A stretch of 64,000 bases of DNA from Jannaschia helgolandensis (GCF_900109285.1 NZ_FNZQ01000001.1:62001-126000); one strand, 5' to 3'; positions 1 through 8,714 are shown, numbered from the stretch's first letter. Numbers and translations: made by a program. The notes: generated by a model from the sequence alone, not told the origin.

Positions 1-322
1 TCGTGACGGTCAGGCGGGTCAGGCGCGGCCCCAGTTCGGCCAGATCGACGTCGATATTGACCTGCATCCCGTCCGTCGCCGCCTCTGCCGTCAGCCTGGA
101 CCATGTCTCGATGGTTGCAGCGGTCACCGTCACGTCGCGCTTCTTGCCCATCACATCGGCCTTGCCGGACCAGACGGTGCCCTGCGCGGGCGGACCCGGC
201 GGCCTGCGCTGGATTGCACCGATACGGGCGCGGGCGCGGTCCTCGAAAGCCTCCAGATCGGCCACGTGGGACCAGACCAGAGCAATCGGTGCGGCAACGT
301 CCTCGACAGCGACGAACTTCAT
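1..322 (-). CDS. SRPBCC-fold (polyketide cyclase/dehydrase-like) protein, C-terminus beyond window
   Basis: Only the first 107 codons are in the window. The ATG is at 322 and the protein begins MKFVAVEDVAAPIALVWSHV. Alternating strands and the early 'DVAAPIALVWSHVADLEAFE' segment look like the N-terminus of START/SRPBCC small-ligand-binding proteins such as the CoxG or polyketide-cyclase-like families. A Trp in 'GTVWSGKADVMGKKRDVTV' fits the beta-rich middle of this fold. It lies 89 bp downstream of nudC on the same strand and may be co-transcribed. The ligand is unknown and cannot be inferred from the fragment. Confidence 0.6.
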   Translation of the reverse strand, partial: MKFVAVEDVAAPIALVWSHVADLEAFEDRARARIGAIQRRPPGPPAQGTVWSGKADVMGKKRDVTVTAATIETWSRLTAEAATDGMQVNIDVDLAELGPRLTRLTVT

Positions 323-411
323 GAATGGTCCTCTTGCGGCAATCCGGGGCGGGCTGACGCCCTGCATAGCCGTCCGGCCCGACAGGTCAACGCCATCCCG
401 GGCCGGACGCA

Positions 412-1353
412 TCAATCCAGCGTATCGGCCAGCCAGTTCTGCAACAGGAAGTGTGCGATTGCCCCTTCCCGCGCTGGCAGGATGCGGGCGTGATTGCCGG
501 CAAGGACCTCGGCCATGTCCTCGCGGCTCAACCAGATCGCCTCGGCAATTTCCTCGGGGTCGATCTCGATCTGCTCACTGATCGCCTCGCCATGCGCACC
601 CAGCATCAGGCTGCCCGGAAAGGGCCAGGGCTGACTGGACAGATACGACACCGGGCCGACGCGAATTCCGGTTTCCTCCCAGACTTCGCGGCGCACAGCG
701 GCTTCCAGCGTTTCCCCCGGCTCCATGAAACCGGCCAGGCAGGAAAAGAATCCCTCGGGCCAAGCCGGCGATCGCCCCAGAAGCACTGAATTGCCGCGTG
801 TTATCAGCATGATGACAACCGGGTCGGTGCGCGGAAAATGCATCCGGCCACAGCCCGCGCATCCGCGCATCCATCCGGCTTTGCCCGCGTCGGTCGGTGA
901 CCCGCAATTGGCGCAGAACCCATGCGTCCGGTGCCAGTCCAGCACGCCCTTCGCCGTCGCCGCGATCTCTGCATCCAGCGGCGACAATCGCGTCATCGCC
1001 TGCCGCAATTCCGCGAAGGCAGTGCCGTCCGGCAGGTCTACATGCGTCTGCTCGGATGTATCGGTGAACCCGCCCAGCATGTCGGACACGTCCTCGACAC
1101 GAAGGGCCGACACATCCCGCGCAAAGATCGCCGCCCCGTCGATCCGACCTATCAGGACCGGCGTGCCATGGTCCGTGAAGGCTGGCCCGCCGATGAATGC
1201 CAGCCCGTCCCGTGATGCATTCAACAGCGGCTTGCCCCGCCACAACGGCAGTGTGCGGACAGGCAGGGCGGACAGCATCTCCGGGTGGCGCCGCAGGTCC
1301 TCGGCCCGGTCCAGCCCGCCACCGCCGAAGGTCACCGTTTCGGCATGTTTCAT
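412..1353 (-). CDS. nudC: NAD(+)/NADH diphosphatase (Nudix hydrolase)
   Basis: 313 residues. NudC hydrolyses NADH/NAD to NMN(H) and AMP and can remove NAD caps from RNA. The zinc ribbon is visible as FCANCGS ... GCAGCGRMHFPR (around residues 170-195). It is followed by the Nudix box GFMEPGETLEAAVRREVWEE, which carries the expected catalytic glutamates. The frame is open further upstream to 1464, but MKHAETVTFG at 1353 is preferred because the upstream codons (rich in Trp, Cys, Arg) look non-coding and family members start here. It is followed on the same strand by the SRPBCC gene. Confidence 0.93.
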   Translation of the reverse strand: MKHAETVTFGGGGLDRAEDLRRHPEMLSALPVRTLPLWRGKPLLNASRDGLAFIGGPAFTDHGTPVLIGRIDGAAIFARDVSALRVEDVSDMLGGFTDTSEQTHVDLPDGTAFAELRQAMTRLSPLDAEIAATAKGVLDWHRTHGFCANCGSPTDAGKAGWMRGCAGCGRMHFPRTDPVVIMLITRGNSVLLGRSPAWPEGFFSCLAGFMEPGETLEAAVRREVWEETGIRVGPVSYLSSQPWPFPGSLMLGAHGEAISEQIEIDPEEIAEAIWLSREDMAEVLAGNHARILPAREGAIAHFLLQNWLADTLD

Positions 1354-1540
1354 GTCGTCATCCCCGCACCAGTCCGCGCCGGGTCTGCGGCAAAGCTCCG
1401 GCGCTGTCCAGAACCGCGCGGACCCTCGACCGGAGATGGTCCAGACGCATTCAATCACCCACAAGCGGCTACGATGACATCTCAGCAGATCCGAGGCTCT
1501 GCTCTTGCACCCTCGCCGCGTCCATCCTATCTGACCTTCG

Positions 1541-1637
1541 AGAGGTTGGCACGGGCAGGTGCTTCGCCAACCTGGTCAGGACCGGAAGGTAGCAGCCACA
1601 ACGATTACCACTTGGGTCGTCGTCCAGCCTCTCACCC
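1541..1637 (+). ncRNA. ffs: Signal recognition particle RNA, small bacterial (4.5S) type
   Basis: The conserved apical domain is present: CTGGTCAGGACCGGAAGGTA followed by GCAGCC (1571-1596), with the GGAAG tetraloop and the AGCAGCC internal-loop strand that binds Ffh. The outer arms GAGGTTGG (1543-1550) and CCAGCCTC (1624-1631) pair with one G-U, closing a ~95-nt hairpin. The ends are estimated from the helix, so they may be off by several bases. The gene sits alone between nudC (divergent) and a DUF202 gene. I see no clear T-rich terminator after it. Confidence 0.88.
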
Positions 1638-1775
1638 CACGGAACTTTGCCAAGGGCGAAATCTCCGTCTTAACTTTCCAGCAGCAGATCCATACGGTCG
1701 CCCGCCACGCAATACATCCGCCATCCCGCCGATGATCGCTTGGCCACCCTAACGAAACCCGCTAGCATCCTGACG

Positions 1776-2162
1776 ATGCAGGATAATGCCACCGACGACC
1801 AGGATACCGAGACGGAATGGGCCGAACACCGGACCGACTGGGCCGAAGATCGTACGATTCTCGCGAATGAGCGCACCTTCGCGGGATGGATGCGGACCGG
1901 CATGGCCTCCATCGCCATCGCGGTCGGTCTGAAGGCCGTGTTCGGGGCCGCCGAACCGACATGGCTGCCCAAATCGGTTTCCATGATCTTCATCGTTGCC
2001 GCTCTTCTCATCTTCTGGTCTGCTTGGCGCAACGCGGGCAAGGCGCAAAACCGGCTGAATGCGCATAACGCGGAATGCCAGCCGACCCGGACCTTCGCGA
2101 TACTCTCCACGATTTTCTCGATCGGCGCGGTTATCATCGGCGTTGTCCTCTGGATGCTCTAG
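1776..2162 (+). CDS. DUF202 (YidH-like) inner-membrane protein
   Basis: 128 residues from the ATG at 1776. The frame extends to a TTG at 1740, but that leader has no family match. The motif RTILANERTFAGWMRTGMA (residues ~25-43) is the DUF202 signature. It is followed by three hydrophobic segments (around 44-58, 68-85 and 108-128). The family function is unknown. The gene is short and membrane-bound, transcribed toward dnaX with 47 bp between them, so it may share a transcript with dnaX. Confidence 0.8.
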   Translation: MQDNATDDQDTETEWAEHRTDWAEDRTILANERTFAGWMRTGMASIAIAVGLKAVFGAAEPTWLPKSVSMIFIVAALLIFWSAWRNAGKAQNRLNAHNAECQPTRTFAILSTIFSIGAVIIGVVLWML

Positions 2163-2209
2163 CCCTCGGACCGATCCCGCCCTAGATTGCGCCGACCTCG
2201 GAGGCCCGC

Positions 2210-3919
2210 ATGAGCGACACAGAATATCAGGTGCTGGCGCGCAAATACCGTCCGGCGACGTTCGCCGACCTGATCGGACAGGACCCGATGGTCCGCACCC
2301 TGCGCAATGCCTTTGCCGCCGACCGTATCGCGCAGGCCTTTATCCTGACCGGCATTCGCGGCACCGGAAAGACCACCACCGCACGCATCGTCGCCAAGGG
2401 GCTGAACTGCATCGGGCCGGACGGAACCGGCGGACCGACGACTGACCCCTGCGGCGTGTGCGAGCCCTGCGTCGCCATCTCTGAAGGCCGCCACGTCGAT
2501 GTGCTGGAAATGGACGCCGCGTCCAACACCGGCGTCGGCGACATGCGCGAAATCATCGACTCGGTGCATTACCGCGCGGCCTCCGCCCGCTATAAGATTT
2601 ATATCATCGACGAAGTTCACATGTTGTCGAACAGCGCATTCAACGCGTTGCTCAAGACGTTGGAAGAACCGCCCGCGCATGTGAAATTCATCTTCGCCAC
2701 CACCGAAATCCGCAAGGTGCCGGTCACCGTCCTGTCGCGTTGCCAGCGCTTCGACCTGCGCCGGATCGAACCCGAAGTCATGATCGCCCACCTGCAAACC
2801 GTTGCGGGCAAGGAAGATGCCCGGATTGCCGACGATGCGCTGGCCCTGATCGCGCGGGCCGCCGAAGGATCGGTCCGCGATGCGATGTCCCTGCTGGATC
2901 AGGCGATCAGTCATGGCGCGGGCGAATCCACGGCCGATCAGGTCCGCGCGATGCTGGGGCTGGCCGACCGGGGCCGCGTCATGGACCTGTTCGACCTGAT
3001 CATGAAGGGCGAGGCGGCGGCGGCGCTGATGGAACTCGGTGCACAGTATTCCGACGGGGCCGATCCGATGGCCGTGCTGCGCGACCTGGCCGAACTGACC
3101 CATTGGATCAGCGTCATCCAGATCACCCCCGATGCCGCCGAAGATCCGACGGTCAGTCCCGACGAGCGCGCGCGCGGACAAGCCTTTGCTCAGGGTCTCC
3201 AGATGCGGTCGCTGACCCGGATGTGGCAGATGCTGCTCAAGGCACTGGAAGAGGTCGGAAATGCCCCCAACGCGATGATGGCCGCCGAGATGGCCGTGAT
3301 CCGCCTGACCCATGTCGCCGACCTGCCCAGCCCGGACGATCTGGTTCGCAAGCTGCGCGACACTCCGATGCCCCGGAGCGATGCCCCCGCGCCGCGCCCT
3401 GCCCCGGCGGGCGGCAGCGGCCCGGTTGCCCGTGGCGGTGCGGCACAGGCCCATGCCATCGCGCCCGACGCCGAACAGGCCCTCGCCCGGTTTCGGACAT
3501 TTCCGCAGGTGGTCGAACTGATCCGCGCCAACCGCGACGTCAAGCTTCTGGTCGAGATTGAAAACTACGTTCGTCTCACCCGCTACACACCCGGTCGGAT
3601 CGAGTTCGAGCCCGCACCGGGTGCCGCATCCGACCTTGCCGCCCGGATCGCCGGTCGGCTGCAGGGCTGGACCGGAAATCGCTGGGTCGTGTCTCTGGTC
3701 TCAGAGGGCGGAGCGCCTACCATCTCCGAAGTTCGGGACAGCGATTTGCGCCAGGCCGAAGCAACGGCGATGGCGCACCCGATGACGCAGGCCATTCTTC
3801 AGGCGTTTCCGGGTGCGGAACTGGTCGAGATCCGCACGCGCGATGCGATGGCGCGGGACGCCGCGCAGGATGCCCTCGCCGAAGTCGAGGACGAATGGGA
3901 TCCGTTCGACGAGGATTGA
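2210..3919 (+). CDS. dnaX: DNA polymerase III subunits gamma/tau
   Basis: 569 residues. This is the clamp-loader ATPase that opens the beta sliding clamp and, as tau, ties the clamp loader to Pol III cores and DnaB helicase. Walker A is GIRGTGKTTTAR (~residue 48). A zinc module with Cys at CIGP...PCGVCEPC follows, then Walker B IIDEVH and sensor 1 TTEIRKVPVTVLSRCQRFDL. A Pro/Ala linker (~390-420) leads to the tau C-terminal domain. The SD is GGAGG 5-9 bp before ATG. I did not find an A-rich slippery site, so a separate gamma product by frameshifting is not evident. Confidence 0.96.
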   Translation: MSDTEYQVLARKYRPATFADLIGQDPMVRTLRNAFAADRIAQAFILTGIRGTGKTTTARIVAKGLNCIGPDGTGGPTTDPCGVCEPCVAISEGRHVDVLEMDAASNTGVGDMREIIDSVHYRAASARYKIYIIDEVHMLSNSAFNALLKTLEEPPAHVKFIFATTEIRKVPVTVLSRCQRFDLRRIEPEVMIAHLQTVAGKEDARIADDALALIARAAEGSVRDAMSLLDQAISHGAGESTADQVRAMLGLADRGRVMDLFDLIMKGEAAAALMELGAQYSDGADPMAVLRDLAELTHWISVIQITPDAAEDPTVSPDERARGQAFAQGLQMRSLTRMWQMLLKALEEVGNAPNAMMAAEMAVIRLTHVADLPSPDDLVRKLRDTPMPRSDAPAPRPAPAGGSGPVARGGAAQAHAIAPDAEQALARFRTFPQVVELIRANRDVKLLVEIENYVRLTRYTPGRIEFEPAPGAASDLAARIAGRLQGWTGNRWVVSLVSEGGAPTISEVRDSDLRQAEATAMAHPMTQAILQAFPGAELVEIRTRDAMARDAAQDALAEVEDEWDPFDED

Positions 3920-3972
3920 ACGTCCGACATGGATCAGACCTGGATCACCCGCAGGTCCGACCTCGGTTTGCG

Positions 3973-3989
3973 ACATGTTTTTGGCATGT
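3973..3989. promoter_or_regulatory. Inverted repeat ACATG-N7-CATGT ahead of dps
   Basis: A perfect 5-bp inverted repeat with a 7-bp spacer lies 66 bp before the dps start in the 135-bp dnaX-dps gap. Dps genes are commonly under oxidative-stress or iron regulators, so an operator role is plausible. The motif is short and could be chance. Confidence 0.25.
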
Positions 3990-4054
3990 GGCGTGCAACC
4001 GAATCCCTCCTTTCTCCGTTGATCCCACGAGCGATCCAAACACCGGAGGACGAC

Positions 4055-4534
4055 ATGCCAGAGAGCTTTGTCACAGGCATTGACCAACAGACCCAGGAAC
4101 AGATGTGCGAATTGCTGAACGCGCGTCTGGCGGACGGCATCGACCTGCGGCTTGCCGTCAAGCAGGCGCATTGGAACCTGCGTGGTCGGGGATACATCGG
4201 TGTGCACGAACTGCTGGACGAGGTTTCGGCCCGGCTGGGCGAGGGCACCGACATGATGGCGGAACGTGTTGCGATGATGGGCGGTTTGGCCCGCGGCACC
4301 TCGCAAGTGGTTGCAAAGCAAACCGATCTGGAAGCCTATCCGGTGGAGTTGACGGCAATCGAGGATCACGTCTCCGCCTTGGTCGAACGATTCAAGGCCT
4401 ATGGTGAATCCCTGCGCAAAGCCATCGACTCGGCGGGTGAAGCCGGTGATGAGGACAGTGCCGACCTGTTCACCGAAGTCAGCCGTCTGGTCGAAAAGGA
4501 CACCTGGTTCATCGGTGCGAACGCCGCCGACTGA
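4055..4534 (+). CDS. dps: Dps-family ferritin-like DNA-binding/iron-storage protein
   Basis: 159 residues. It oxidises Fe(II) with peroxide, stores iron and protects DNA in starvation. The start ATG at 4055 follows a strong GGAGGA SD; longer in-frame starts lack one. The Dps ferroxidase signature is visible: KQAHWNLRGRGYIGVHELLDE (His and the downstream Asp/Glu ligands), then GEGTDMMAERVAMMGG. The helix-rich remainder and DTWFIGANAAD tail fit the family length. It has its own terminator at 4566-4592 and separates dnaX from ybaB-recR, which are usually adjacent. Confidence 0.92.
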   Translation: MPESFVTGIDQQTQEQMCELLNARLADGIDLRLAVKQAHWNLRGRGYIGVHELLDEVSARLGEGTDMMAERVAMMGGLARGTSQVVAKQTDLEAYPVELTAIEDHVSALVERFKAYGESLRKAIDSAGEAGDEDSADLFTEVSRLVEKDTWFIGANAAD

Positions 4535-4565
4535 CGCCGGTCAACCCGCAGAAGACCCTGAAGAT

Positions 4566-4592
4566 GGGCCGCCCCTTTCGGGCGGCCCTTTT
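4566..4592 (+). terminator. Rho-independent terminator after dps
   Basis: Perfect 9-bp arms GGGCCGCCC (4566-4574) and GGGCGGCCC (4580-4588) with a 5-nt loop are followed by TTTT. It begins 31 bp after the dps stop and lies 72 bp before ybaB. Confidence 0.85.
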
Positions 4593-4664
4593 GCATTCGC
4601 GACGGTTGCGGGACCCCCGGCAGATCGCTACCTGAAGGAGAACGCGACTTTACGGAGAAACGGT

Positions 4665-5009
4665 ATGTTCAAGGGAATGGGCGGCCTCGGCGACATGGCC
4701 GGGATGATGAAGAAAGCGCAGGAAATGCAGACCAAGATGGGCGAAATGCAGGACGCATTGTCGGCCATCACGGTCACCGGTGAATCCGGTGCCGGACTGG
4801 TCAAGGCAACTGCCACGGCCAAGGGTGAGCTGGTCGGTCTGGATATCGACCCGTCGATCTTCGTGCCATCGGAAAAGGAAATGGCCGAAGATCTGATTCT
4901 GGCGGCGATCAAGGATGCACAGGCCCGCGCCAGCGAACGGTCGCAGCAGGAGATGGGCAAGATGGCCGAGGGCCTGGGCCTGCCCCCGGGCATGAAGCTG
5001 CCGTTCTGA
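4665..5009 (+). CDS. ybaB: YbaB/EbfC nucleoid-associated protein
   Basis: 114 residues from ATG 4665 (SD GGAG). The N-terminus [20 protein letters not shown] and '[25 protein letters not shown]' are typical of EbfC/YbaB, a dimeric DNA-binding protein usually encoded just before recR. The stop at 5009 is one base before the recR start, so the two are translationally coupled. Because the dps terminator precedes it, this pair probably needs its own promoter in 4593-4664. Confidence 0.93.
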   Translation: MFKGMGGLGDMAGMMKKAQEMQTKMGEMQDALSAITVTGESGAGLVKATATAKGELVGLDIDPSIFVPSEKEMAEDLILAAIKDAQARASERSQQEMGKMAEGLGLPPGMKLPF

Positions 5010-5010
5010 C

Positions 5011-5607
5011 GTGGATGGCACCCGCGATATCGAAGCATTGATCGACCTGATGGCCCGCCTTCCGGGCCTAGGTCCCCGATCGGCCCGGCGCGCGGTTCTG
5101 CATCTGATCAAGAAGCGCGATAGCCGTCTTCTGCCGCTGGCGCAGTTGATGGACGAAGTGGGCCGGACGATCCGCACCTGTCTGAATTGCGCCAACCTGT
5201 CGACTGGCGACATCTGTCCGATCTGCCTCAGCGAAAAGCGCGCCAACGGTCAGATCTGTGTGGTCGAGGATGTTGCCGATCTCTGGGCGATGGAACGGGC
5301 ACAGGTGTTTCAGGGCCGCTATCACGTTTTGGGCGGTACACTGTCGCCGCTTGATGACATCGGACCGGACGATCTGCACATCCCGAAGCTGCGTGACCGC
5401 ATCGCCGCCGAGAATGTCCGCGAGGTCATCCTGGCGCTGAATGCGACAGTGGACGGCCAGACCACGGCGCATTATGTCGCGCAGGAACTTGCCCCGACAG
5501 GCGTGGGTCTCAGCGGCCTGGCACAGGGGATGCCCGTCGGCGGTGAACTTGACTACTTGGACGACGGTACGCTTCGCGCGGCCCTGTCTTCACGCAAGCC
5601 ATATTAA
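5011..5607 (+). CDS. recR: Recombination mediator RecR
   Basis: 198 residues with a GTG start at 5011, one base after ybaB. RecR acts with RecF/RecO to load RecA on gapped DNA. A helix-hairpin-helix N-terminus ([20 protein letters not shown]), a four-Cys zinc finger ([16 protein letters not shown]) and the Toprim domain ([13 protein letters not shown] ... [16 protein letters not shown]) are all present in order and the length is normal. Confidence 0.95.
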   Translation: MDGTRDIEALIDLMARLPGLGPRSARRAVLHLIKKRDSRLLPLAQLMDEVGRTIRTCLNCANLSTGDICPICLSEKRANGQICVVEDVADLWAMERAQVFQGRYHVLGGTLSPLDDIGPDDLHIPKLRDRIAAENVREVILALNATVDGQTTAHYVAQELAPTGVGLSGLAQGMPVGGELDYLDDGTLRAALSSRKPY

Positions 5608-5656
5608 GACGGGTATCCAGCTTTCGGGCTTCGTGTTAAAAATTGCAAAGCTGATC

Positions 5657-5719
5657 TGCAAATTTGCAAATATGAATAAGTGTGGGGACTGAACAATCCT
5701 GGAGTTTGGTTGATATAAT
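5657..5719 (+). promoter_or_regulatory. Putative promoter/operator of the EAL gene
   Basis: A perfect 12-bp palindrome TGCAAATTTGCA (5657-5668), with another TGCAAA at 5644, lies in an unusually AT-rich gap after recR. A consensus-like -10 TATAAT is at 5714-5719, directly against the ATG at 5721. If it is used, transcription would start at or past that codon, so the mRNA would be leaderless or the true start lies further downstream. Confidence 0.35.
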
Positions 5720-5720
5720 T

Positions 5721-7043
5721 ATGAACGGCGCTTCATTCTGGAATTTGCTGACCCAAAGAATATTCAGCATCTCGGGCTGGGCCCTGCGTCCACGTCTGGC
5801 TGACAACATTGTAGAACCCGCGTTCGACGCTCCTTCGCGCCGCATGTCATCAAGCCCGGCGCAGGTTTCGCAAGCGGCGACGCTTGCCCTTATGGATATC
5901 GACGATCTGAAAGGCGTGAATGTCACGGCAGATTTCGATACCGGTGACCGGCTTTTGAATGAGGTGGACAATATCCTGCGCCGAGCGCTTCCCTGCGGAG
6001 CCGGTTTCGAGCGTCTGGAGAGTGGCCGTTTCCTGGTCTGGTTGCCCAAAATGTCGCTGGAGTGCGCGGCCAAGATGGCGGAACAGATGCGACTGCTGGC
6101 GTGTCAGGCGCTGGTCGATGGCCCGAGCGGTCGCGTTGCACGCACCTTGTCCGCCGGACTGGTTGCGACGTCATCGAACGAAAGCAGGGCCCGCGCGATC
6201 CTGCGGGCCGATGTCGCGCTGGCAAACGCCAAACGTATCGGCGGCAACAAAACGGAAACGACGCCGAACCTGCCGATGCCGTCGTTGGTACCGTCCCGCG
6301 AGCAGATCGAGGAAGCGATCACGACGCGCGCGCTGGAATATCATGTTCAGCCGATCTTCGATCTGCGGTCCATGATGCCCGCAGGGGTCGAGGCCCTGCT
6401 GCGCTGGAACCGTCCCGATGGTGCGGTGCTGGGTCCGAACGGTTTCATGGATACTCTCAACCGTATTCCGGAAGTCGGCGCCGAGTTGTTCCCTGATCTT
6501 GCTGTCGAGGCAGCGATGCCATTCGCCACGGGTGCCGCCCCGATCTATACGACGTTCAACATTACCGGCGCGGTTCTGGACGGGGTCAACAGCCCCGGCT
6601 GCCGTTGGCTTTCGACGGTTCTGGAACGTATTCCTGCCGAGAACCTCGTGCTGGAAATCGTCGAGACCGCCGTGATCGTGAACCCGCAGCGCGCCGCCGA
6701 TCTGATCGACCGCCTCAGGGCGAGGGGAGTTCGCATTGCGCTGGATGACTTTGGCACCGGCTTGTCCAACCTCGAACGACTGCGGCGATTTCCGGTCGAT
6801 ATTCTGAAAGTCGACCGGGCCTTCGTCGATGGCATCGGCGGGGATGGCCGGGAGGAAGCAATCCTCGCCAGCCTCGTTGCGCTGGCGGGCGGACTGGATA
6901 TCGACGTCATCGCAGAAGGGATCGAAACCGAAGCGCAGGCCCGGACCGTCGGCGATCTGGGTATCTATTACGGTCAGGGCTATCATCTGGGACGACCCGC
7001 GCCCGCGTCGGATTGGGCGACCCGGATGGCCGAAGGGTACTAG
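5721..7043 (+). CDS. Cyclic-di-GMP phosphodiesterase (degenerate GGDEF plus EAL)
   Basis: About 440 residues; the frame also has a GTG at 5682. The N-terminal half resembles a GGDEF domain, but the active-site loop reads LESGRFLV, so cyclase activity is unlikely. The EAL half keeps the catalytic set: VEALLRW, Asn in FNITG, EIVET, DDFGTG, the Lys in ILKVDRAF, AEGIETEAQ and QGYHLGRP. It is therefore expected to hydrolyse c-di-GMP to pGpG. There is no obvious membrane anchor, though residues ~5-20 are mildly hydrophobic. It lies 113 bp after recR. A PelD-like c-di-GMP receptor is encoded at the far end of the window. Confidence 0.85.
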   Translation: MNGASFWNLLTQRIFSISGWALRPRLADNIVEPAFDAPSRRMSSSPAQVSQAATLALMDIDDLKGVNVTADFDTGDRLLNEVDNILRRALPCGAGFERLESGRFLVWLPKMSLECAAKMAEQMRLLACQALVDGPSGRVARTLSAGLVATSSNESRARAILRADVALANAKRIGGNKTETTPNLPMPSLVPSREQIEEAITTRALEYHVQPIFDLRSMMPAGVEALLRWNRPDGAVLGPNGFMDTLNRIPEVGAELFPDLAVEAAMPFATGAAPIYTTFNITGAVLDGVNSPGCRWLSTVLERIPAENLVLEIVETAVIVNPQRAADLIDRLRARGVRIALDDFGTGLSNLERLRRFPVDILKVDRAFVDGIGGDGREEAILASLVALAGGLDIDVIAEGIETEAQARTVGDLGIYYGQGYHLGRPAPASDWATRMAEGY

Positions 7044-7056
7044 CCGCCTTCGGATA

Positions 7057-7701
7057 TCAGCGCATCGGCGACAACAGGGCATTGCCCAGCGTACAATCGC
7101 GGATGACATCCGCACCACAGCGTCGCGGGTCCAGATCCTTGGTCAGACAGACGCGCACTTCCTGAATCCGCCCGGCGCGACAGGTGATCGTCACTCCATC
7201 GGCGGACAGGTCTGGATTGGCCTCCAGAAAAGCCTCTTCGATCACACGGGCAGGCAGGGTCACTTCGCGGCCCAGATCGCGGATCGCAGCTGGCTTGTTG
7301 ACTACGCTGTAAGCATCCCGCGCCGCAGCCAGATAAGCCGGCGCAGTCAGTCCGGAACAGGTACCGTGCTTGCGCCACTGATAAAATGCCAGCCCGGAAC
7401 TGCCCATGATATCCTCCATCGCCTCGGTTTCACCGCGCGTCGCTGGCCGGGCCGCGGTGCGGCAGAAGCTGGGCCAACCACTCTCATATTGCGGCCACAG
7501 ACCATGAAGCGTGAACCCGAACCCGCGTCCAGGATCGCATTGCGGCGATCTGCGAGCGTCCCCGTCCAGCGCGCACCAGGTCGGCGTCCACGACAGCGCC
7601 AGGACATAATAGTCGAAATCGCCCTGTGCATCGCCCTCTGCCCAAGCCGGTACGGCCATTGGGGCAGTGAGGATCAAAAGGACGGCAAGCAGACGTTTCA
7701 T
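7057..7701 (-). CDS. Secreted ribonuclease T2 family protein
   Basis: 214 residues with a clear Sec signal (MKRLLAVLLILTAPMAVPAW). The two RNase T2 catalytic boxes are present: CAS I as FTLHGLWPQ (~residues 61-70) and CAS II as QWRKHGTC (~106-113), each with the active-site His. Several Cys could form disulphides in the periplasm. These enzymes degrade RNA to 2',3'-cyclic phosphates. It is convergent with the EAL gene and divergent from the TrcR-type gene. Confidence 0.9.
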   Translation of the reverse strand: MKRLLAVLLILTAPMAVPAWAEGDAQGDFDYYVLALSWTPTWCALDGDARRSPQCDPGRGFGFTLHGLWPQYESGWPSFCRTAARPATRGETEAMEDIMGSSGLAFYQWRKHGTCSGLTAPAYLAAARDAYSVVNKPAAIRDLGREVTLPARVIEEAFLEANPDLSADGVTITCRAGRIQEVRVCLTKDLDPRRCGADVIRDCTLGNALLSPMR

Positions 7702-7831
7702 CTTGGGTCTTTCCCATTGGCGCGACCCGGCCTATATAGCGTCCCAAGTTCCCCGAAAGCGAGAACAAGCGGCCCCGGTCGCAGCCCCTGATCCGGGCGA
7801 CGCTAAAGTCATGTCTGAAGGAAGCGATCCG

Positions 7832-8611
7832 ATGAACAAACCCATCATGGCGAAAGCCACGGCCGTCTGGCTGGTCGACAATACCACCCTGAGCTTCAAG
7901 CAGATCGGCGATTTCTGCGACCTGCACGAGTTGGAAGTCCAGGGCATTGCCGACGGCGACGTTGCCGTTGGCGTCAAGGGTTTCGACCCGATCGCCAACA
8001 ACCAGTTGACTGCCGAAGAGATCGAAAAGGCCGAGAAAGATCCGGTCCACAAGATCCAGTTGAAGTTCAATGCCGCCGCACAGGGCGAAGAAAAGCGCCG
8101 GGGTCCGCGCTACACTCCCCTGTCCAAACGTCAGGACCGGCCCGCGTCGATCCTGTGGCTGGTGAAGTTTCACCCCGAGTTGTCGGACGCGCAGGTCAGC
8201 AAGCTGATCGGCACCACCAAGCCGACCATTCAGGCGATCCGCGAGCGGACGCACTGGAACATCCAGAACATCCAGCCGATCGACCCCGTTGCCCTCGGCC
8301 TGTGCAAACAGACCGAACTGGATGCCGCAGTCCAGAAAGCCGCCGCCAAACTGACAGCGTCAGGTGAAGTGATGAGCGACGATGAGCGGCGCAAGCTGGT
8401 CTCGACCGAGCAGAGCCTTGGCATGGATACGGACGAGCCGAAGATGCCGTCCAACATGTCCGGCCTCGAAACATTCAGCCTGTCCGGGCAGGACGACGAG
8501 GATAAACCCGACCGCCGCGACGTGCGCGATGCCGAAAGCTTCTTCAACCTGCCTGAGGGTGAGGACGACGAGGATGATGACGAAGACGGCAAGAAGAAAA
8601 AGAAGCGTTGA
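7832..8611 (+). CDS. trcR: DUF1013 / TrcR-type cell-cycle transcriptional regulator
   Basis: 259 residues from ATG 7832, chosen for the AAGGA SD 9 bp upstream; in-frame ATG 7811 is the alternative. The N-terminus MNKPIMAKATAVWLVDNTTL and 'GPRYTPLSKRQDRPASILWL' followed by a helix-turn-helix-like ISKLIGTTKPTIQAIRERTHW-type stretch identify the alphaproteobacterial DUF1013 family, one member of which is described as the cell-cycle regulator TrcR. The C-terminus is strongly acidic and ends in a run of Lys (EDDEDDDEDGKKKKKR), followed by a strong terminator. The gene symbol is by family resemblance only. Confidence 0.8.
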   Translation: MNKPIMAKATAVWLVDNTTLSFKQIGDFCDLHELEVQGIADGDVAVGVKGFDPIANNQLTAEEIEKAEKDPVHKIQLKFNAAAQGEEKRRGPRYTPLSKRQDRPASILWLVKFHPELSDAQVSKLIGTTKPTIQAIRERTHWNIQNIQPIDPVALGLCKQTELDAAVQKAAAKLTASGEVMSDDERRKLVSTEQSLGMDTDEPKMPSNMSGLETFSLSGQDDEDKPDRRDVRDAESFFNLPEGEDDEDDDEDGKKKKKR

Positions 8612-8636
8612 CCGCTATCGGTTCTCGACCGTGATC

Positions 8637-8660
8637 AGCCGCCTCTCGGGGCGGCTTTTT
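8637..8660 (+). terminator. Rho-independent terminator after the trcR-type gene
   Basis: The arms AGCCGCC (8637-8643) and GGCGGCT (8650-8656) form a 7-bp stem with a 6-nt loop and run into TTTTT. It starts 26 bp after the stop codon. Confidence 0.8.
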
Positions 8661-8714
8661 CATTGGGGGACCAATCAAGATAACCGCGAAGGACCGGCGC
8701 ACCCGTCAGATGGA

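Noticed and set aside
2210-3919. Programmed frameshift site in dnaX
   Set aside because: No A-rich slippery heptamer with a downstream hairpin was found.
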